Assembly: GCA_040219575.1 (NCBI GenBank)
Contig: JAVJSD010000065.1
Span: forward strand, 1 to 64,000
DNA length: 64,000 bases
Source: JAVJSD01 sp040219575
GTDB taxonomy: Bacteria; Planctomycetota; Planctomycetia; Pirellulales; Pirellulaceae
Direction: 5' to 3'
Shown here: positions 18,521 through 28,776 of the stretch, piece after piece
Layout: each line of letters begins with the position of its first letter
Numbering within the stretch: the first letter of the stretch is position 1
Translations under genes and position numbers: made by a program
Notes under the pieces: generated by a model
What the model was told of the DNA's origin: nothing
Databases searched by the model: none
The model's input: only the letters and a program-made list of their open reading frames with translations

Positions 18521-19029
18521 GTTCCCGTAGCTTCCTTGACTTGTGTTAAGTGATCGGTGCACAACCGTGCAACAATCGCGCCGTTCCGCGCGCCCCGTGG
18601 GAGGCGTGTCGTATGCCCATTGCTGCGCGGCTTATCACATGAATAGCGGTCGATATCGCACGGCGAGATTCATTTCCGCGCGCCGGCGGCAGGCCCGTCT
18701 CGCCGATTTCACCTGCTAGGCGGTCGACTGCCCGGTGTGTCGAAGGAGAGGGTGTTTCGAACCGTCGGAGGGTGAGGGACGACCCGTGAAACGGCCTCTT
18801 GCACGGCTCGACAGCCACCGGCGGAGGAACGCCCACGTCCGGTACATCGTTTGCTTTGCGTGTCCTTGGCGATTCTCCCTCCTGATGAAGACGTTGCGGC
18901 AATGGAGGGGCGAAGTGATGTAGAGGCTGTCGACGACTACACCTGACAGCAGCTACTCCGTGCGAACGAAGAGTAGGCCTTCAAGTGAATGGTTAGCCGA
19001 TGTCGTACGCCTCGTAAGGAATTCAAGCC
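18521..19029. other. Divergent intergenic region
   Basis: This 500-bp region lies between the start of the N-ATPase operon lead gene (minus) and the small secreted protein at 19030 (plus). It probably holds both promoters. No tRNA, strong hairpin or convincing small gene was seen. Confidence 0.4.
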
Positions 19030-19458
19030 ATGAAGAGAACCCACGCATCACTGTGCCACGTTGGCTGCCTGTTGCTCTTGTTCAGTATGGGAGCCATCGG
19101 CCGAACCGCAGAACCCTACAAGTATCCCGGACGGTTTCATCGCATCGATCTCAGCGAGACGCATGCCCAGGTCTATGAACTTCAGGTCGGCGACTTGGTG
19201 CAGTGCTACCTCGACTTTCCAATCATCCCGGAAGCGATTGTCGAAGATCTCGAACTCACCATTCGCGGCAACCGAGTGAGGTTGGTGACGGTCGTCTACA
19301 CATCGCGGCCAGGAATCGTCGGCAGCGGGCAAGTCAGCGCCTTCTTGACGCCGATCAGGCCGGGGCCGACCCAGCTCTCCATCCGGCCGGAGATTCCAGG
19401 CAAAGACACCAAGGCCGTGGAGCTGCAGTTCGTAGTAAAGGCTCCGGCGGCGAAATAG
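19030..19458 (+). CDS. Hypothetical secreted protein
   Basis: A 142-residue protein with a signal peptide (basic start, LLLLFSMGAIGRTAE, cleavage near 27). The mature part is rich in beta strands (AQVYELQVGDLVQCYLDF, QLSIRPEIPG, VELQFVVK) and resembles a single immunoglobulin-like or beta-sandwich domain; I do not recognise the family. It lies 43 bp before the flavoprotein gene on the same strand and may share its transcript. Confidence 0.65.
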   Translation: MKRTHASLCHVGCLLLLFSMGAIGRTAEPYKYPGRFHRIDLSETHAQVYELQVGDLVQCYLDFPIIPEAIVEDLELTIRGNRVRLVTVVYTSRPGIVGSGQVSAFLTPIRPGPTQLSIRPEIPGKDTKAVELQFVVKAPAAK

Positions 19459-19501
19459 CGGCCTGCCGCGGAGCCATGCTCGTTTCGCGAGACACACGAC
19501 C

Positions 19502-20770
19502 ATGAACGGAAAAGCCAAGCCTCCTCGCGTCGTCGTTCTCGGCGGCGGATTCGGCGGCCTCGAGTCGCTGTTCTATCTGAAATACAAACTCGGCGACCGC
19601 GCCGACCTGACGCTCATCAGCGAGCGGCCGAAGTTTCTGTTCAAGCCGAACACGATCTACATTCCCTTTGGCGAACCACCCGAGAAGTTCGAAGTCGATC
19701 TGACGCGGCCGCTCGAAAGGCAGGGCGTTCAGTTCGTCGGCGGTGAGGTCGAAGCGATCGCGCCGCACCAGCAGCAGGTCTTCACCCGCGAAGGCCCCAT
19801 CGAGTTTGACTATCTCGTGGTCGCGACCGGCGCCAAGATGCGTTCTGAAGAGGTCCCCGGGCTCAGCGAACACGCCATCACGGTCTGGACGCCCGATGAC
19901 ATGCTGCGCCTTCGCGACCGCATCGCCTGGGCCCAGGAGCGGGCCGAAGGAAACAACCGCACGCGCTTCCTGTTCCTCGTCCCGCCCAATAACCGCTGTT
20001 CCGGGCCGCTATACGAGATGGTGCTGATGCTCGACACTTATCTCCGCAAGCACGGCTGCCGCGAGTGCATCGATCTCACCTACGCCACCAAGGAAGAAGC
20101 GTTCATCGAGGCCTTCGGACCGCGGCTGAATACCGTGGTTGCGGGCGAATTCCGCGAGCGGCGGATCGACGGCCGCAAGGGTTACGTCGTCACGGGCGTC
20201 GAGCCCGGCAGCGTGTCGTTCCAGAACGGCGAACAACTGCCCTACGACGTGCTGGTGAGTTTCCCGCCGTACGTGGCATCGACGATGTTCGAGCATCTGC
20301 CGACAGACGACCGCGGATTCATTCACGTCGAGCCGGAAAGCCGTCGCGTCGTCGGGCACGACCGCATCTTCGCGGTGGGCGACGCCGCCGACTTCCCCAT
20401 CAAGCAGGCGTTCCTGGCGTTGCTGCAGGGCGACGCCGCGGGAGACCACCTCGCCGCGGAAGTGCTCGGCGAGAAACCGAAGGTCGATTTCGAACCGATG
20501 AGCATGTGCGTGATGGAGGAGTTGAACAAGGCCACCTTCGCCCAGGTTCCGCTCAAATACACCGGCGATCCCAACAAGCCGATCGCTGTCGACACCGAGG
20601 ACGCTGAACATTACAAAGTCGGCGTGTCGCCGCTGTGGCGAATGGGGAAGAAGGTTCTCGGGCTGTACCTGCCTTGGCGGTTCGGTCATGGCAAACCGTT
20701 CCACGCCGGCTTCGCTTGGGATGCGATGGACTTGGGTCTGAAGGTGATGTCGAAAGTGCTCGCGAACTGA
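19502..20770 (+). CDS. Sulfide:quinone oxidoreductase-like FAD protein
   Basis: A 422-residue flavoprotein of the SQR/FCC/NDH-2 superfamily. The FAD dinucleotide fold is at the N-terminus (VVVLGGGFGGLES), ATGAKM follows at about 115, and the second FAD motif IFAVGDAADFP is at about 298. The C-terminal part is amphipathic, as in quinone-linked monotopic enzymes. Cys in NNRCSGPLYE and in MSMCVME may correspond to the redox Cys of SQR, but I cannot confirm the three-cysteine set. It could also be another quinone reductase. Substrate is therefore inferred. Confidence 0.75.
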   Translation: MNGKAKPPRVVVLGGGFGGLESLFYLKYKLGDRADLTLISERPKFLFKPNTIYIPFGEPPEKFEVDLTRPLERQGVQFVGGEVEAIAPHQQQVFTREGPIEFDYLVVATGAKMRSEEVPGLSEHAITVWTPDDMLRLRDRIAWAQERAEGNNRTRFLFLVPPNNRCSGPLYEMVLMLDTYLRKHGCRECIDLTYATKEEAFIEAFGPRLNTVVAGEFRERRIDGRKGYVVTGVEPGSVSFQNGEQLPYDVLVSFPPYVASTMFEHLPTDDRGFIHVEPESRRVVGHDRIFAVGDAADFPIKQAFLALLQGDAAGDHLAAEVLGEKPKVDFEPMSMCVMEELNKATFAQVPLKYTGDPNKPIAVDTEDAEHYKVGVSPLWRMGKKVLGLYLPWRFGHGKPFHAGFAWDAMDLGLKVMSKVLAN

Positions 20771-20862
20771 TCACCGTAGCGGAGCAGGTTTCCAACTCGC
20801 CGGATTCAAATGTGAAACCAGGGCGTGTTGCGAGACCACTGCATTGAGGTTTGGAAAACACG

Positions 20863-21996
20863 ATGGCCGAAAAACAACAACGCACTCGCACGCCCCGCCC
20901 TCTGCCGCCGTGGGTGAAGCCCGCCTCGCAGATCGCGCTAGGTGCGGCCGCCACGGCCGGTGTGATCGTGATGCTGCTGATCCTGGCGGGCGTGTTTCGC
21001 GAGAAGGTGAGCGACGCATTGCATGAGCGCGACGGCGCGGCGGTGGGCGACCTGCCGCTGGCCGCAGTCCGCGTGATCACGCGGCCGCGGTACGAAACGG
21101 CGGTGGGAACGGTCAAGCCGATTCATGAATCGTCGCTGGCGTCGAAGTTGCTCGCCCGAGTGTTGGAAGTGAACGTGACAGCGGGCCGGGCCGTCAGTGA
21201 ACGTGATGTGCTTGTTCGACTTGACGACGCCGACTTGCAGGCCCGACTCAAGCAGGCGGAGGCCGCCGAGACCACCGCCCTGGCTCGCCAGGAGAAGGCC
21301 GAAGCGGCCTACCAGCGCGCCGCCCGGCTGATCCAAACCAACGCCATCTCGCAAGCCGAGTACGATCAGGCGGTGGCCGAGCGAAAGGGCGCCGCGTCTG
21401 ATTTGGAGCGCGCCCGCCAGTCGGTGCAGGAGGCCCGCACGGTGCTCGACTACGCCACCATTCGCGCCCCGTTCTCCGGCATCGTGGTCGACAAGCAAGT
21501 GGAGTCGGGCGACACGGTCACCCCAGGGCAGGTGCTGCTCACGCTCTACGATCCAACCCGCATGCAGATGGTCGCCTCGGTGCGGGAGTCGCTCGCCCAG
21601 AAGCTCGAAGTCGGCCAGACGGTGCCGGCGGAATTGGAGGCGCTCGGCCACCAGTGCCAGGCGACGGTCAGCGAGATCGTACCGCAGGCGGAGGCCGCCA
21701 GTCGCTCGTTCGCGGTCAAGGTGACCGGCCCCTGTCCGCCCGGCGTGTACAGCGGCATGTTCGGCCGGTTGATGTTGCCGCTGGAGGACGAAGAACTGAT
21801 CGTTGTGCCGGCGGCCGCCGTTCGCCGCGTGGGACAACTGACGATGGTCGACGTCGCGGAGGATGGTTCGCGTCAGCGCCGCCACGTGCAACTGGGACGT
21901 CGCATCGACGACGACTACGAAGTGCTCTCCGGTTTGCGGCCCGGTGAAAAGGTCGTCCTCTGGAAAGCGACGACGAAGGGGCGAACTGCACCATGA
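20863..21996 (+). CDS. RND efflux adaptor (HlyD/AcrA-like)
   Basis: A 377-residue periplasmic adaptor with an N-terminal anchor (LGAAATAGVIVMLLILAGVF), first lipoyl half (ARVLEVNVTAGRAVSERDVLVRLDD motif region), coiled-coil hairpin with RLIQTNAISQAEYDQA, second lipoyl half (TIRAPFSGIVVDKQVESGD) and barrel domains. It would connect the RND pump encoded by the next gene to an outer-membrane channel; no channel gene is present in the window. ATG 20863 is chosen over an in-frame TTG four codons upstream. It overlaps the pump gene by 4 bp (ATGA). Confidence 0.88.
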   Translation: MAEKQQRTRTPRPLPPWVKPASQIALGAAATAGVIVMLLILAGVFREKVSDALHERDGAAVGDLPLAAVRVITRPRYETAVGTVKPIHESSLASKLLARVLEVNVTAGRAVSERDVLVRLDDADLQARLKQAEAAETTALARQEKAEAAYQRAARLIQTNAISQAEYDQAVAERKGAASDLERARQSVQEARTVLDYATIRAPFSGIVVDKQVESGDTVTPGQVLLTLYDPTRMQMVASVRESLAQKLEVGQTVPAELEALGHQCQATVSEIVPQAEAASRSFAVKVTGPCPPGVYSGMFGRLMLPLEDEELIVVPAAAVRRVGQLTMVDVAEDGSRQRRHVQLGRRIDDDYEVLSGLRPGEKVVLWKATTKGRTAP

Positions 21997-24900
21997 CCCA
22001 CGCAACCGACGGCCACAGCGGTCCTCCGGCTCGCCATCGCGATCCGCTGTCGATGCTGGTCTGGATCTTCCTCGATTCGAACCTGTCGATCATTCTGATC
22101 ATCCTTTCGATTCTGCTGGGGGTCGCGGCGCTGTTGGTCACGCCGCGCGAGGAGGATCCGCAAATCGTCGTGCCGCTGGCCGACGTCTACGTGCAGATGC
22201 CCGGCCGCTCCGCCGCGGAAGTGGAGCAACTCGTCAGCGCGCCGCTGGAGCGGATGCTGTACCAGATCGACGGCGTGGAGTATGTGTACAGCATGTCGCG
22301 CGAGGACACGGCGATCATCACGGTCCGGTTCTATGTGGGCCAGGACCGCGAACGCAGTCTCGTCAAACTGTTCAAGAAGCTGCAGGAAAACGCCGACGCC
22401 ATCCCCCCGGGCGTCGCCGGCTGGGTGATGAAGCCGGTCGAGATCGACGATGTGCCGATCGTCACGCTCACGCTTCGCGGCGGCGGACAGGACAGCCACG
22501 CCCTGCGCCGCATCGGTGAGGAGTTGGTCGAACGCCTGGCGGTCGTGCCGAACGTCTCCCGGGCCTACGTGGTGGGCGGCCAGCCGCGCGCCGTTTCCAT
22601 CGACTTGCTGCCAGACCGCCTGCGGGCGCATCGACTGTCTCCCACGGAGATCAACCGCGCGATCCGCGCCTCGAACGTCACCGTGCCGGCGGGCGAGTAC
22701 ACCCGCGACGACGAAGTGGTGCATATCGACGCCGGCTTGCCCTTGAGTCGTCCCGAACAGGTCGGCGATTTGGTCGTCGGCGTGTTCGACGGCCGACCGG
22801 TGTTTCTAAAAGACGTAGCCGACATTCGCGACGGTCCTACGGAAACAACCTCCTACGTGCGACACGGATGGGGCCCTGGCCGTGAACTCGTCGAACACGG
22901 CGGCGCGCCGGGCATGCAGGTCGGCGCGGCGCATGCGGCGCCGGCGACTCATACGGCAGACGCCTCCCAAGACGCCGCGCCCGCCGTCACCATCGCCATC
23001 GCCAAACAGAAGGGCAGCAACGCCGTTCACGTGGCGCAGGCGGTGCTCGCTACCGCCGCGGAACTGCGGCACGACGTCGTGCCAGACGACGTGGAGCTCG
23101 TCGTCACCCGCAACTACGGCCTGACCGCCGACGAGAAGGTCAACGAATTGGTCGAGGCCCTGGCGGTCGCCATCGTGATCGTCATCCTGCTGCTCTCGCT
23201 GGGCCTCGGCTGGCGCGAGGCGCTGATCGTCGCCGTGGCGGTGCCCGTCGTGTTCGGCCTCACCCTCGCCGTGAACCTGATGTTCGGCTACACGATCAAC
23301 CGCGTGACCCTGTTCGCGCTGATTCTCGCCTTGGGGTTGTTGGTCGACGACCCGATCGTCGACGTCGAGAACATCGCCCGGCACTTTGAAGACAAGAAAC
23401 GCGCCACCCGCGAGATCGTGCTCGACGCCGTGTCCGAAATCCGCCCGCCGCTGATCAGCGCCACGCTGGCGGTGATTGTCAGCTTCCTGCCGATGTTCTT
23501 CATCACCGGGATGATGGGCCCCTACATGTCGCCGATGGCGCTCAATGTGCCGGTGGCGATGCTGATGTCGATGGTCGTCGCCTTCACCATCACCCCCTGG
23601 CTCAGCTACCACGTATTGAAGCGGCAGTACAGAAACACCGAGTCGGATCCGACCGGCGACGAGAACGAGTCCGTCGAGCCCGCCGCTCAGGCAAGGCAGG
23701 AGACCGACCAACCCTCGATCCAGGAGTTTTACGATCCGGAGGTGATTCAGAAAACGTTTCTCTACCGTTTCTTCCGCCCGTTAATGGTTCCGCTGCTGAA
23801 AACGCGCCTGCGGGCGATCGGCTTCCTGTTGCTGATCGCACTGCTGACGCTGGCCGCGGCGGGACTCGGCGCGGCGCGTCTCGTGCCGCTGAAGATGCTG
23901 CCGTTCGACAACAAGAACGAGCTTCTGCTGGTGCTCGACATGGACGAGGACACGACGCTCGAGCGAACCGACGCCGTGGTCCGCGAGTTCGAACGTGCGC
24001 TGGCCGGCGTGCCGGAGGTGACCGACTATACCAGCTACGTCGGCGTCCCCAGTCCGATCGACTTCAACGGTCTCGTGCGGCACTACTACCTTCGCCAGGG
24101 TTCTCATCAGGCTGAATTGCGGGTGAATCTCGTCGGCAAAAAGAACCGCCGACAGCAGAGCCACGCCGTCACGCTCCGTCTGCGCGACGAGTTGACCGCG
24201 CTGGCCGAGCGGCGCGGGGCGACGCTGCACATCGTCGAGTTGCCGCCCGGGCCGCCCGTGCTGTCGTCGCTGGTCGCCGAGGTCTACGGCCGGCCGGACA
24301 ACACCTACGACGACCTGCTGGCCGCGGCGAAAACGGTCTCCCGGCGGATGCAGGTCGAGCCCGGTGTCGTGGAGGTGGACGACATCGGCGAAGCTTCCAC
24401 CACGAAGTTGTCATTCGTCGTCGACCAGGAGAAGGCGGCGCTGTCGGGTGTGAGCGTGGCGGAGATCGCCGAGACGATTCGCGTGGCCCTCGACGGCGAC
24501 GACGACCAGACGCTCCGTGTCACCGGCGAGCGAAACCCGCTGCGGCTGACGGTGCGGTTGCCGCGTCCGCTCCGCTCCAGCCGTTACGACCTGCAGCAGA
24601 TCGAGGTCAAAGGCGGAGGAGGACAGCTCGTTCCACTGGCCGAACTCGGCCGCTGGGAGACCTCGCGCGTCGATCAGACGATCTATCACAAGAACCTGCA
24701 GCGCGTCGTGTACGTGTTCGCCGAATGCGCCGGCCGTCCGCCGGCCGAGTGCATCGTCGATATCCAGGCCGACCGACTCTCGTCCCAACAGTTCGCCGCC
24801 GTCGAGGAATCCACGGTCGTCGACACACCTGGCGACGGCCGCGTCGCCGACAACCCGCCACGCCCCATTTCAGAGCGGACCTACTTCAACAACGGCAGCG

Positions 24901-25496
24901 GCGTCGCCTGGAGTGTGCCGCCGGGAATCGACGTGGTCTTCTCGGGCGAGGGGGAATGGAAGATTACGCTCGACGTGTTTCGAGACCTGGGGCTCGCGTT
25001 CGGCGCGGCAATGGTCATGATCTACATCATCCTGGTCGCCCAGACCCGTTCGTTCGCCATCCCCGTAATCGTGATGCTGGCGATCCCGCTGACGCTGCTG
25101 GGAGTGATGCCCGGCTTCTACCTGCTCAGCGCAGTCAGCAGTTCGCCGGTCGGTGGTTACGACGATCCGGTGTTTTTCACCGCCACGGCGATGATCGGGA
25201 TGATCGCGCTGGCGGGGATCGTCACCCGCGATTCGATCATCCTGGTCGATTTTATGGAGATGGCGGTGCGCCGCGGCCGACCGTTGTTCGACGCCATCCT
25301 GGAAAGCCGCGTCGTGCGACTGCGGCCGATCCTGCTGACCGCCGGCGCCGCCTCGCTTTCCGCGCTGCCGATCACGCTCGATCCGATCTTCTCCGGCCTC
25401 GGCTGGTCGCTGATCTTCGGCCTGGCCGCCTCGACGATCTTCACCCTCTTCGTGATTCCCGCCACCTACTGGCTGCTCAAAGCCCCTCGGCAGTAG
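21993..25496 (+). CDS. RND-family efflux pump
   Basis: A 1,167-residue inner-membrane proton-driven exporter with 12 expected membrane helices and two large periplasmic loops. The TM4 proton-relay pair is visible as LGLLVDDPIVDVENI, followed by the cytoplasmic FEDKKRATREIVLDAVSEI, and the N-terminal half begins with LSIILIILSILLG. The length is above the usual 1,030-1,050, with extra Ala/His-rich residues in the first periplasmic loop (about 295-330) and an acidic linker near 550-580. The substrate (metal, dye, lipid) cannot be told. Cotranslated with the adaptor. Confidence 0.92.
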   Translation: MTHATDGHSGPPARHRDPLSMLVWIFLDSNLSIILIILSILLGVAALLVTPREEDPQIVVPLADVYVQMPGRSAAEVEQLVSAPLERMLYQIDGVEYVYSMSREDTAIITVRFYVGQDRERSLVKLFKKLQENADAIPPGVAGWVMKPVEIDDVPIVTLTLRGGGQDSHALRRIGEELVERLAVVPNVSRAYVVGGQPRAVSIDLLPDRLRAHRLSPTEINRAIRASNVTVPAGEYTRDDEVVHIDAGLPLSRPEQVGDLVVGVFDGRPVFLKDVADIRDGPTETTSYVRHGWGPGRELVEHGGAPGMQVGAAHAAPATHTADASQDAAPAVTIAIAKQKGSNAVHVAQAVLATAAELRHDVVPDDVELVVTRNYGLTADEKVNELVEALAVAIVIVILLLSLGLGWREALIVAVAVPVVFGLTLAVNLMFGYTINRVTLFALILALGLLVDDPIVDVENIARHFEDKKRATREIVLDAVSEIRPPLISATLAVIVSFLPMFFITGMMGPYMSPMALNVPVAMLMSMVVAFTITPWLSYHVLKRQYRNTESDPTGDENESVEPAAQARQETDQPSIQEFYDPEVIQKTFLYRFFRPLMVPLLKTRLRAIGFLLLIALLTLAAAGLGAARLVPLKMLPFDNKNELLLVLDMDEDTTLERTDAVVREFERALAGVPEVTDYTSYVGVPSPIDFNGLVRHYYLRQGSHQAELRVNLVGKKNRRQQSHAVTLRLRDELTALAERRGATLHIVELPPGPPVLSSLVAEVYGRPDNTYDDLLAAAKTVSRRMQVEPGVVEVDDIGEASTTKLSFVVDQEKAALSGVSVAEIAETIRVALDGDDDQTLRVTGERNPLRLTVRLPRPLRSSRYDLQQIEVKGGGGQLVPLAELGRWETSRVDQTIYHKNLQRVVYVFAECAGRPPAECIVDIQADRLSSQQFAAVEESTVVDTPGDGRVADNPPRPISERTYFNNGSGVAWSVPPGIDVVFSGEGEWKITLDVFRDLGLAFGAAMVMIYIILVAQTRSFAIPVIVMLAIPLTLLGVMPGFYLLSAVSSSPVGGYDDPVFFTATAMIGMIALAGIVTRDSIILVDFMEMAVRRGRPLFDAILESRVVRLRPILLTAGAASLSALPITLDPIFSGLGWSLIFGLAASTIFTLFVIPATYWLLKAPRQ

Positions 25497-25641
25497 ACGC
25501 CCAGCGACGGCGACCTTCGCGGATGCCGAAGCGCAAACCTCAACGCGTCAACGATCGGCATCGTGCGACCGCGCGCGCTCAGAGAGGTCAGTCGGCATCT
25601 TAATCGGACGCAAGGCGACCAAGGGGAGATTTCTCTCGCCG

Positions 25642-25872
25642 TCAGGCGGACGACTCGTGAATCTCCGGATGGTACTTGAACGACACCTTGACCTTCGCCC
25701 GATAGGCGACAACTTTGCCTTCGGAGATCTGCATATCCATCTCCGTGACTTGCCCGATCCTCAGGTCCTTCAGGTGTTTGGCCGCACCCTCGACAGCCGC
25801 GGCTGCGGCCCGCTCCCAAGACTCCGGGCTCGTTCCCACAAGTTCGATGACCTTGTACATGTGCTCGTCCAT
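25642..25872 (-). CDS. Dodecin, flavin-storage protein
   Basis: A 76-residue small protein of the dodecin family, which forms hollow 12-mers that bind flavins (FMN, riboflavin) in the cytoplasm. The pattern MYKVIELVGTSPESWE, AAAAAVEGAAKHLKDLR, VTEMDMQI and VVAYRAKVKVSFKY follows the family from end to end; the residue that stacks on flavin would be Trp20 (SPESWE is near the first turn). AAAGGAG lies 5 nt before the ATG. It is a single gene. Confidence 0.93.
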   Translation of the reverse strand: MDEHMYKVIELVGTSPESWERAAAAAVEGAAKHLKDLRIGQVTEMDMQISEGKVVAYRAKVKVSFKYHPEIHESSA

Positions 25873-26222
25873 GGGGATCTCCTTTCGCGTTCAACTGAGA
25901 TCTGCGTAGCGCGAACCAATCGCATGCTCGCTAACTTCTCATCAAGAGCATGCGCCGTGCCGTCGGCTCAAAATCGCGGCGACGACCAACGAAACAAGGC
26001 GCGGGGCGAAGGCGACTTCTCCGCCCGAGGTGCAAGTCGTGCAAAGAATGGAGAGATTTGAAGGACGTGCGCGCTGACGGAACTCAAACACGCCCTGGGG
26101 CCTTTTGAGTGCACGCTGCTGAGCGTGGGCGTCATGCTCGGCGCCCCGCCCGTTTCGAATTCCCCTCAGCATCGACTGAAGGGCGCCGCGGCGTTGGGAC
26201 ATGCGCCTGGTGGAAATCCGAT
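25873..26222. other. Intergenic region, nothing recognised
   Basis: A 350-bp spacer between the dodecin gene start and the end of the amidohydrolase gene. The dodecin promoter should lie here. I see no repeats and no coding frame that looks real. Confidence 0.4.
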
Positions 26223-27218
26223 TCAGCCCGTGCGGTCGATCCACTTGTACGCCGAACGGGCATTCTGGAAAAAGTACTTGTCGACGGCGCCTCGCCCCTT
26301 CTCACCAAAGTAACGCTCGACGATTCGCTGCACGGTGGCGTAATCGGCGGCGCGGGCGCAGACCGGCCAGTTGCTGCCATAGATCAGACGGTCGGCGCCG
26401 AAGCGGTCCCACAACGCGTCCAGCACGGGGCGGTAGTAGTCGACGTCATCGGTCGCCTTCTCGCCCGGACCGGCGGCGCCTTCCACGAGCGCCGACACCT
26501 TGCAGTACACGTTCTCGTGATCGGCGGCGGCCCGCATGTCATTGAGCCACGACTCGGGCGGCGTCTTTCCGTCGATGCGGAGATTGGCGATGTGGTCGAT
26601 CACGATTCGCAAACGGGGCGCCAGTTCCGCCAGCTTCACGACATCCGGCAGCATGTCGGGGCGGCCGAGCAGGTCGACCGACAGATCCTTGTCGGCCAGC
26701 AAGCGTAGATCACGCAGCACCTGCTTGTCGGATTGGGCCGCCTTGGCGATTGTGTCGCGGATGCGAATGCCGCGATAAAGCCGATTCTTGGCGAAGCGGT
26801 TGAGATGCCGACGGAAGCCGTCCTCGCCGGGCGTCAGCCGTCCCACGAAACCGACGATGAACGGCTCGTCGGCCGCCAGATCAAGAATCCACTGGTTGTC
26901 CTCCACGCGCTCGCTGGCCTCGACGATCACGGTGCCCGCCACCGGATGCGGCTTCGGCAGCGCCTGGTAATGCTCGGGCAACACCGTGCGATACAGCAGC
27001 TTGTTTTCCTTCGGCGGCCACGGCACACCCTCTTTGCGCGAGGGATCGTAGAAGTGCGTGTGCGTGTCGATGATGGTCGTCGGTTCGGCGAATTCCTTGC
27101 TCTCCTTCTCATCTTCGGCGGCGAGCGACTCCAGCGCGGGGCCGATCGCGAGGGCGGCGGCCGCGCCGAGCGAAGTGCGAAGGAACATTCGTCGCGGAAA
27201 CTGTTGGGGAGGTGTCAT
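26223..27218 (-). CDS. Tat-exported amidohydrolase (TIM-barrel hydrolase)
   Basis: A 331-residue protein with a twin-arginine signal (RRMFLRTSLGAAAALAIG, residues about 9-26), so it is folded before export. The mature part starts the amidohydrolase-2/L-fuconolactonase-like fold with IIDTHTHFYDPSR (metal-binding His pair) and shows VIDHIAN and IYGSNWPVC, the later barrel His/Asp-type motifs of this family. It likely hydrolyses a lactone or amide of a sugar or aromatic acid; the substrate is unknown. No partner gene is adjacent. Confidence 0.85.
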   Translation of the reverse strand: MTPPQQFPRRMFLRTSLGAAAALAIGPALESLAAEDEKESKEFAEPTTIIDTHTHFYDPSRKEGVPWPPKENKLLYRTVLPEHYQALPKPHPVAGTVIVEASERVEDNQWILDLAADEPFIVGFVGRLTPGEDGFRRHLNRFAKNRLYRGIRIRDTIAKAAQSDKQVLRDLRLLADKDLSVDLLGRPDMLPDVVKLAELAPRLRIVIDHIANLRIDGKTPPESWLNDMRAAADHENVYCKVSALVEGAAGPGEKATDDVDYYRPVLDALWDRFGADRLIYGSNWPVCARAADYATVQRIVERYFGEKGRGAVDKYFFQNARSAYKWIDRTG

Positions 27219-27318
27219 CGTATCGTCCTCGTGGCATGCGATGGGGAGGGGCGCAACGACGATTATAGTTCGACGAGGGCCCGACTGCCTCGCCTGCGTT
27301 CTCTCTTGTCAAAGCCGA

Positions 27319-28776
27319 TCACAAATACGGCGACATCAGCCGCACCACGTTGTCGCGCAGGCGCCAAGGCAGCGCGCGGCTCTGGTAGTCCTGGTATGTC
27401 ACACGGCGGGAGGCGTCGATCTTCCGCTGCACGAGCTCGCCGAGCCGGACGGCCAACTCGTCCTGATAGCACTCGACGTTGAATTCGAAATTCAGACGCA
27501 GGCTGCGGGCGTCCCAGTTCGCCGAGCCGACGAGCGACCAGATGCCGTCGACCAGCATCAACTTGGTATGGTCGAACGGCGGCGGCGACAGCCACACCCG
27601 GCAGCCGCGCTCCAGCACCTGCGGCAGCGTGGCGTTCATCGCCCAACCGACCAACATCAGGTTGTTCCGCTCGGGCACGACGATATCGACCTGCACGCCC
27701 CGCAGCGCCGCCACGTTGATGGCCGAGATGATCGGCAAGTCGGGAAGGAAGTACGGCGTGACGATCTGAATCGACCGCCGGGCGCAGCCGAGCGCGCCCA
27801 GAATCGTCAGCGGCGACTTGTCAAAGTCCTCGTCCGGGCCGTCGGCGATGCCCCGCGCCAAGGCGTCGCCGGCGGGAGCAATCTGCGGAAACCAGTCGTC
27901 GCCGGTGAGCAACTCGCCGGTCGAAAAGTGCCAGTCCTCGACGAACGCCTGTTGCAGGTCCGCCACCACCGGGCCTTCCAGACGGAAGTGCAGGTCGTGC
28001 AGCGGATGATGCGGCGGCGGATCGAGCTGAAGCAGGCAGCCCTCGCGAATGTTCATTCCGCCCGTGAACCCAATCCGCCCGTCGACCACCATGATTTTGC
28101 GATGCGAGCGCAGGTTGGCGTACTGGAATCTTCCCGGCAACAGGGTCGGCATGAACCGCGCCACGTTGACGTCGGCGTTGCGCAGCAGGCGGACCATCGA
28201 CGGAAACGAATACCGCGACCCGACGCCGTCGATCAACACGCGGACTTCCACGCCGCGGCGCGTGGCGTCGACCAGGGCGTCGAGAAACATCTTTCCCGAG
28301 CGGTCGTTGTCGAAGATGTACGAACAGAGCGAGATACTGCGCTCGGCTGACTTGATCGCCTCGAGCATCGCGGGGTAGCAGCGGTCCCCGTTCTCGAGCG
28401 GCTGGAGATGATTTCCAGACAGCAACGGCCGACCGGTGACGCTGTCGAGAAAGCGAACGAGTTGTTCCAGATGTTGCGCGCTGTCGCCCAGCAGCAGGGA
28501 CACGCGTTCCGAAGGGCCAACCGCGTCTCCTGGCGCCGTTTCGACGCTGGGAATCTCGCTCCGCATGTGTTGCGCGCGGCGCTGGATGCGATTGACGCCG
28601 AGCAGCATATACAGCAGCGAGCCGATGATCGGCGTCAACCAGATAATTCCCACCCAGCCGATCGCGGCGCGGACATCGCGCTTGGTCATCACCACATGGG
28701 CGGCGGCGACAATCGCCACGCAGAAATGCACCACCGCGGAGACATAAGGCCAGACGGTCAAAAGGATTTCGGGCAT
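27319..28776 (-). CDS. cls: Cardiolipin synthase (phospholipase D family)
   Basis: A 485-residue membrane enzyme joining two phosphatidylglycerols into cardiolipin. Two N-terminal membrane helices (VWPYVSAVVHFCVAIVAAAHV and IIWLTPIIGSLLYMLLG) precede two phospholipase D catalytic motifs: HRKIMVVDGRIGFTGGMNI in the middle and HTKLMLVDGIWSLVGSANW near the end (both HxK(x)4D(x)6GG/S). The N-terminal region PLDNase_N is typical. The start MPEILL at 28776 was chosen; the open frame extends further without a signal. Confidence 0.92.
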   Translation of the reverse strand: MPEILLTVWPYVSAVVHFCVAIVAAAHVVMTKRDVRAAIGWVGIIWLTPIIGSLLYMLLGVNRIQRRAQHMRSEIPSVETAPGDAVGPSERVSLLLGDSAQHLEQLVRFLDSVTGRPLLSGNHLQPLENGDRCYPAMLEAIKSAERSISLCSYIFDNDRSGKMFLDALVDATRRGVEVRVLIDGVGSRYSFPSMVRLLRNADVNVARFMPTLLPGRFQYANLRSHRKIMVVDGRIGFTGGMNIREGCLLQLDPPPHHPLHDLHFRLEGPVVADLQQAFVEDWHFSTGELLTGDDWFPQIAPAGDALARGIADGPDEDFDKSPLTILGALGCARRSIQIVTPYFLPDLPIISAINVAALRGVQVDIVVPERNNLMLVGWAMNATLPQVLERGCRVWLSPPPFDHTKLMLVDGIWSLVGSANWDARSLRLNFEFNVECYQDELAVRLGELVQRKIDASRRVTYQDYQSRALPWRLRDNVVRLMSPYL

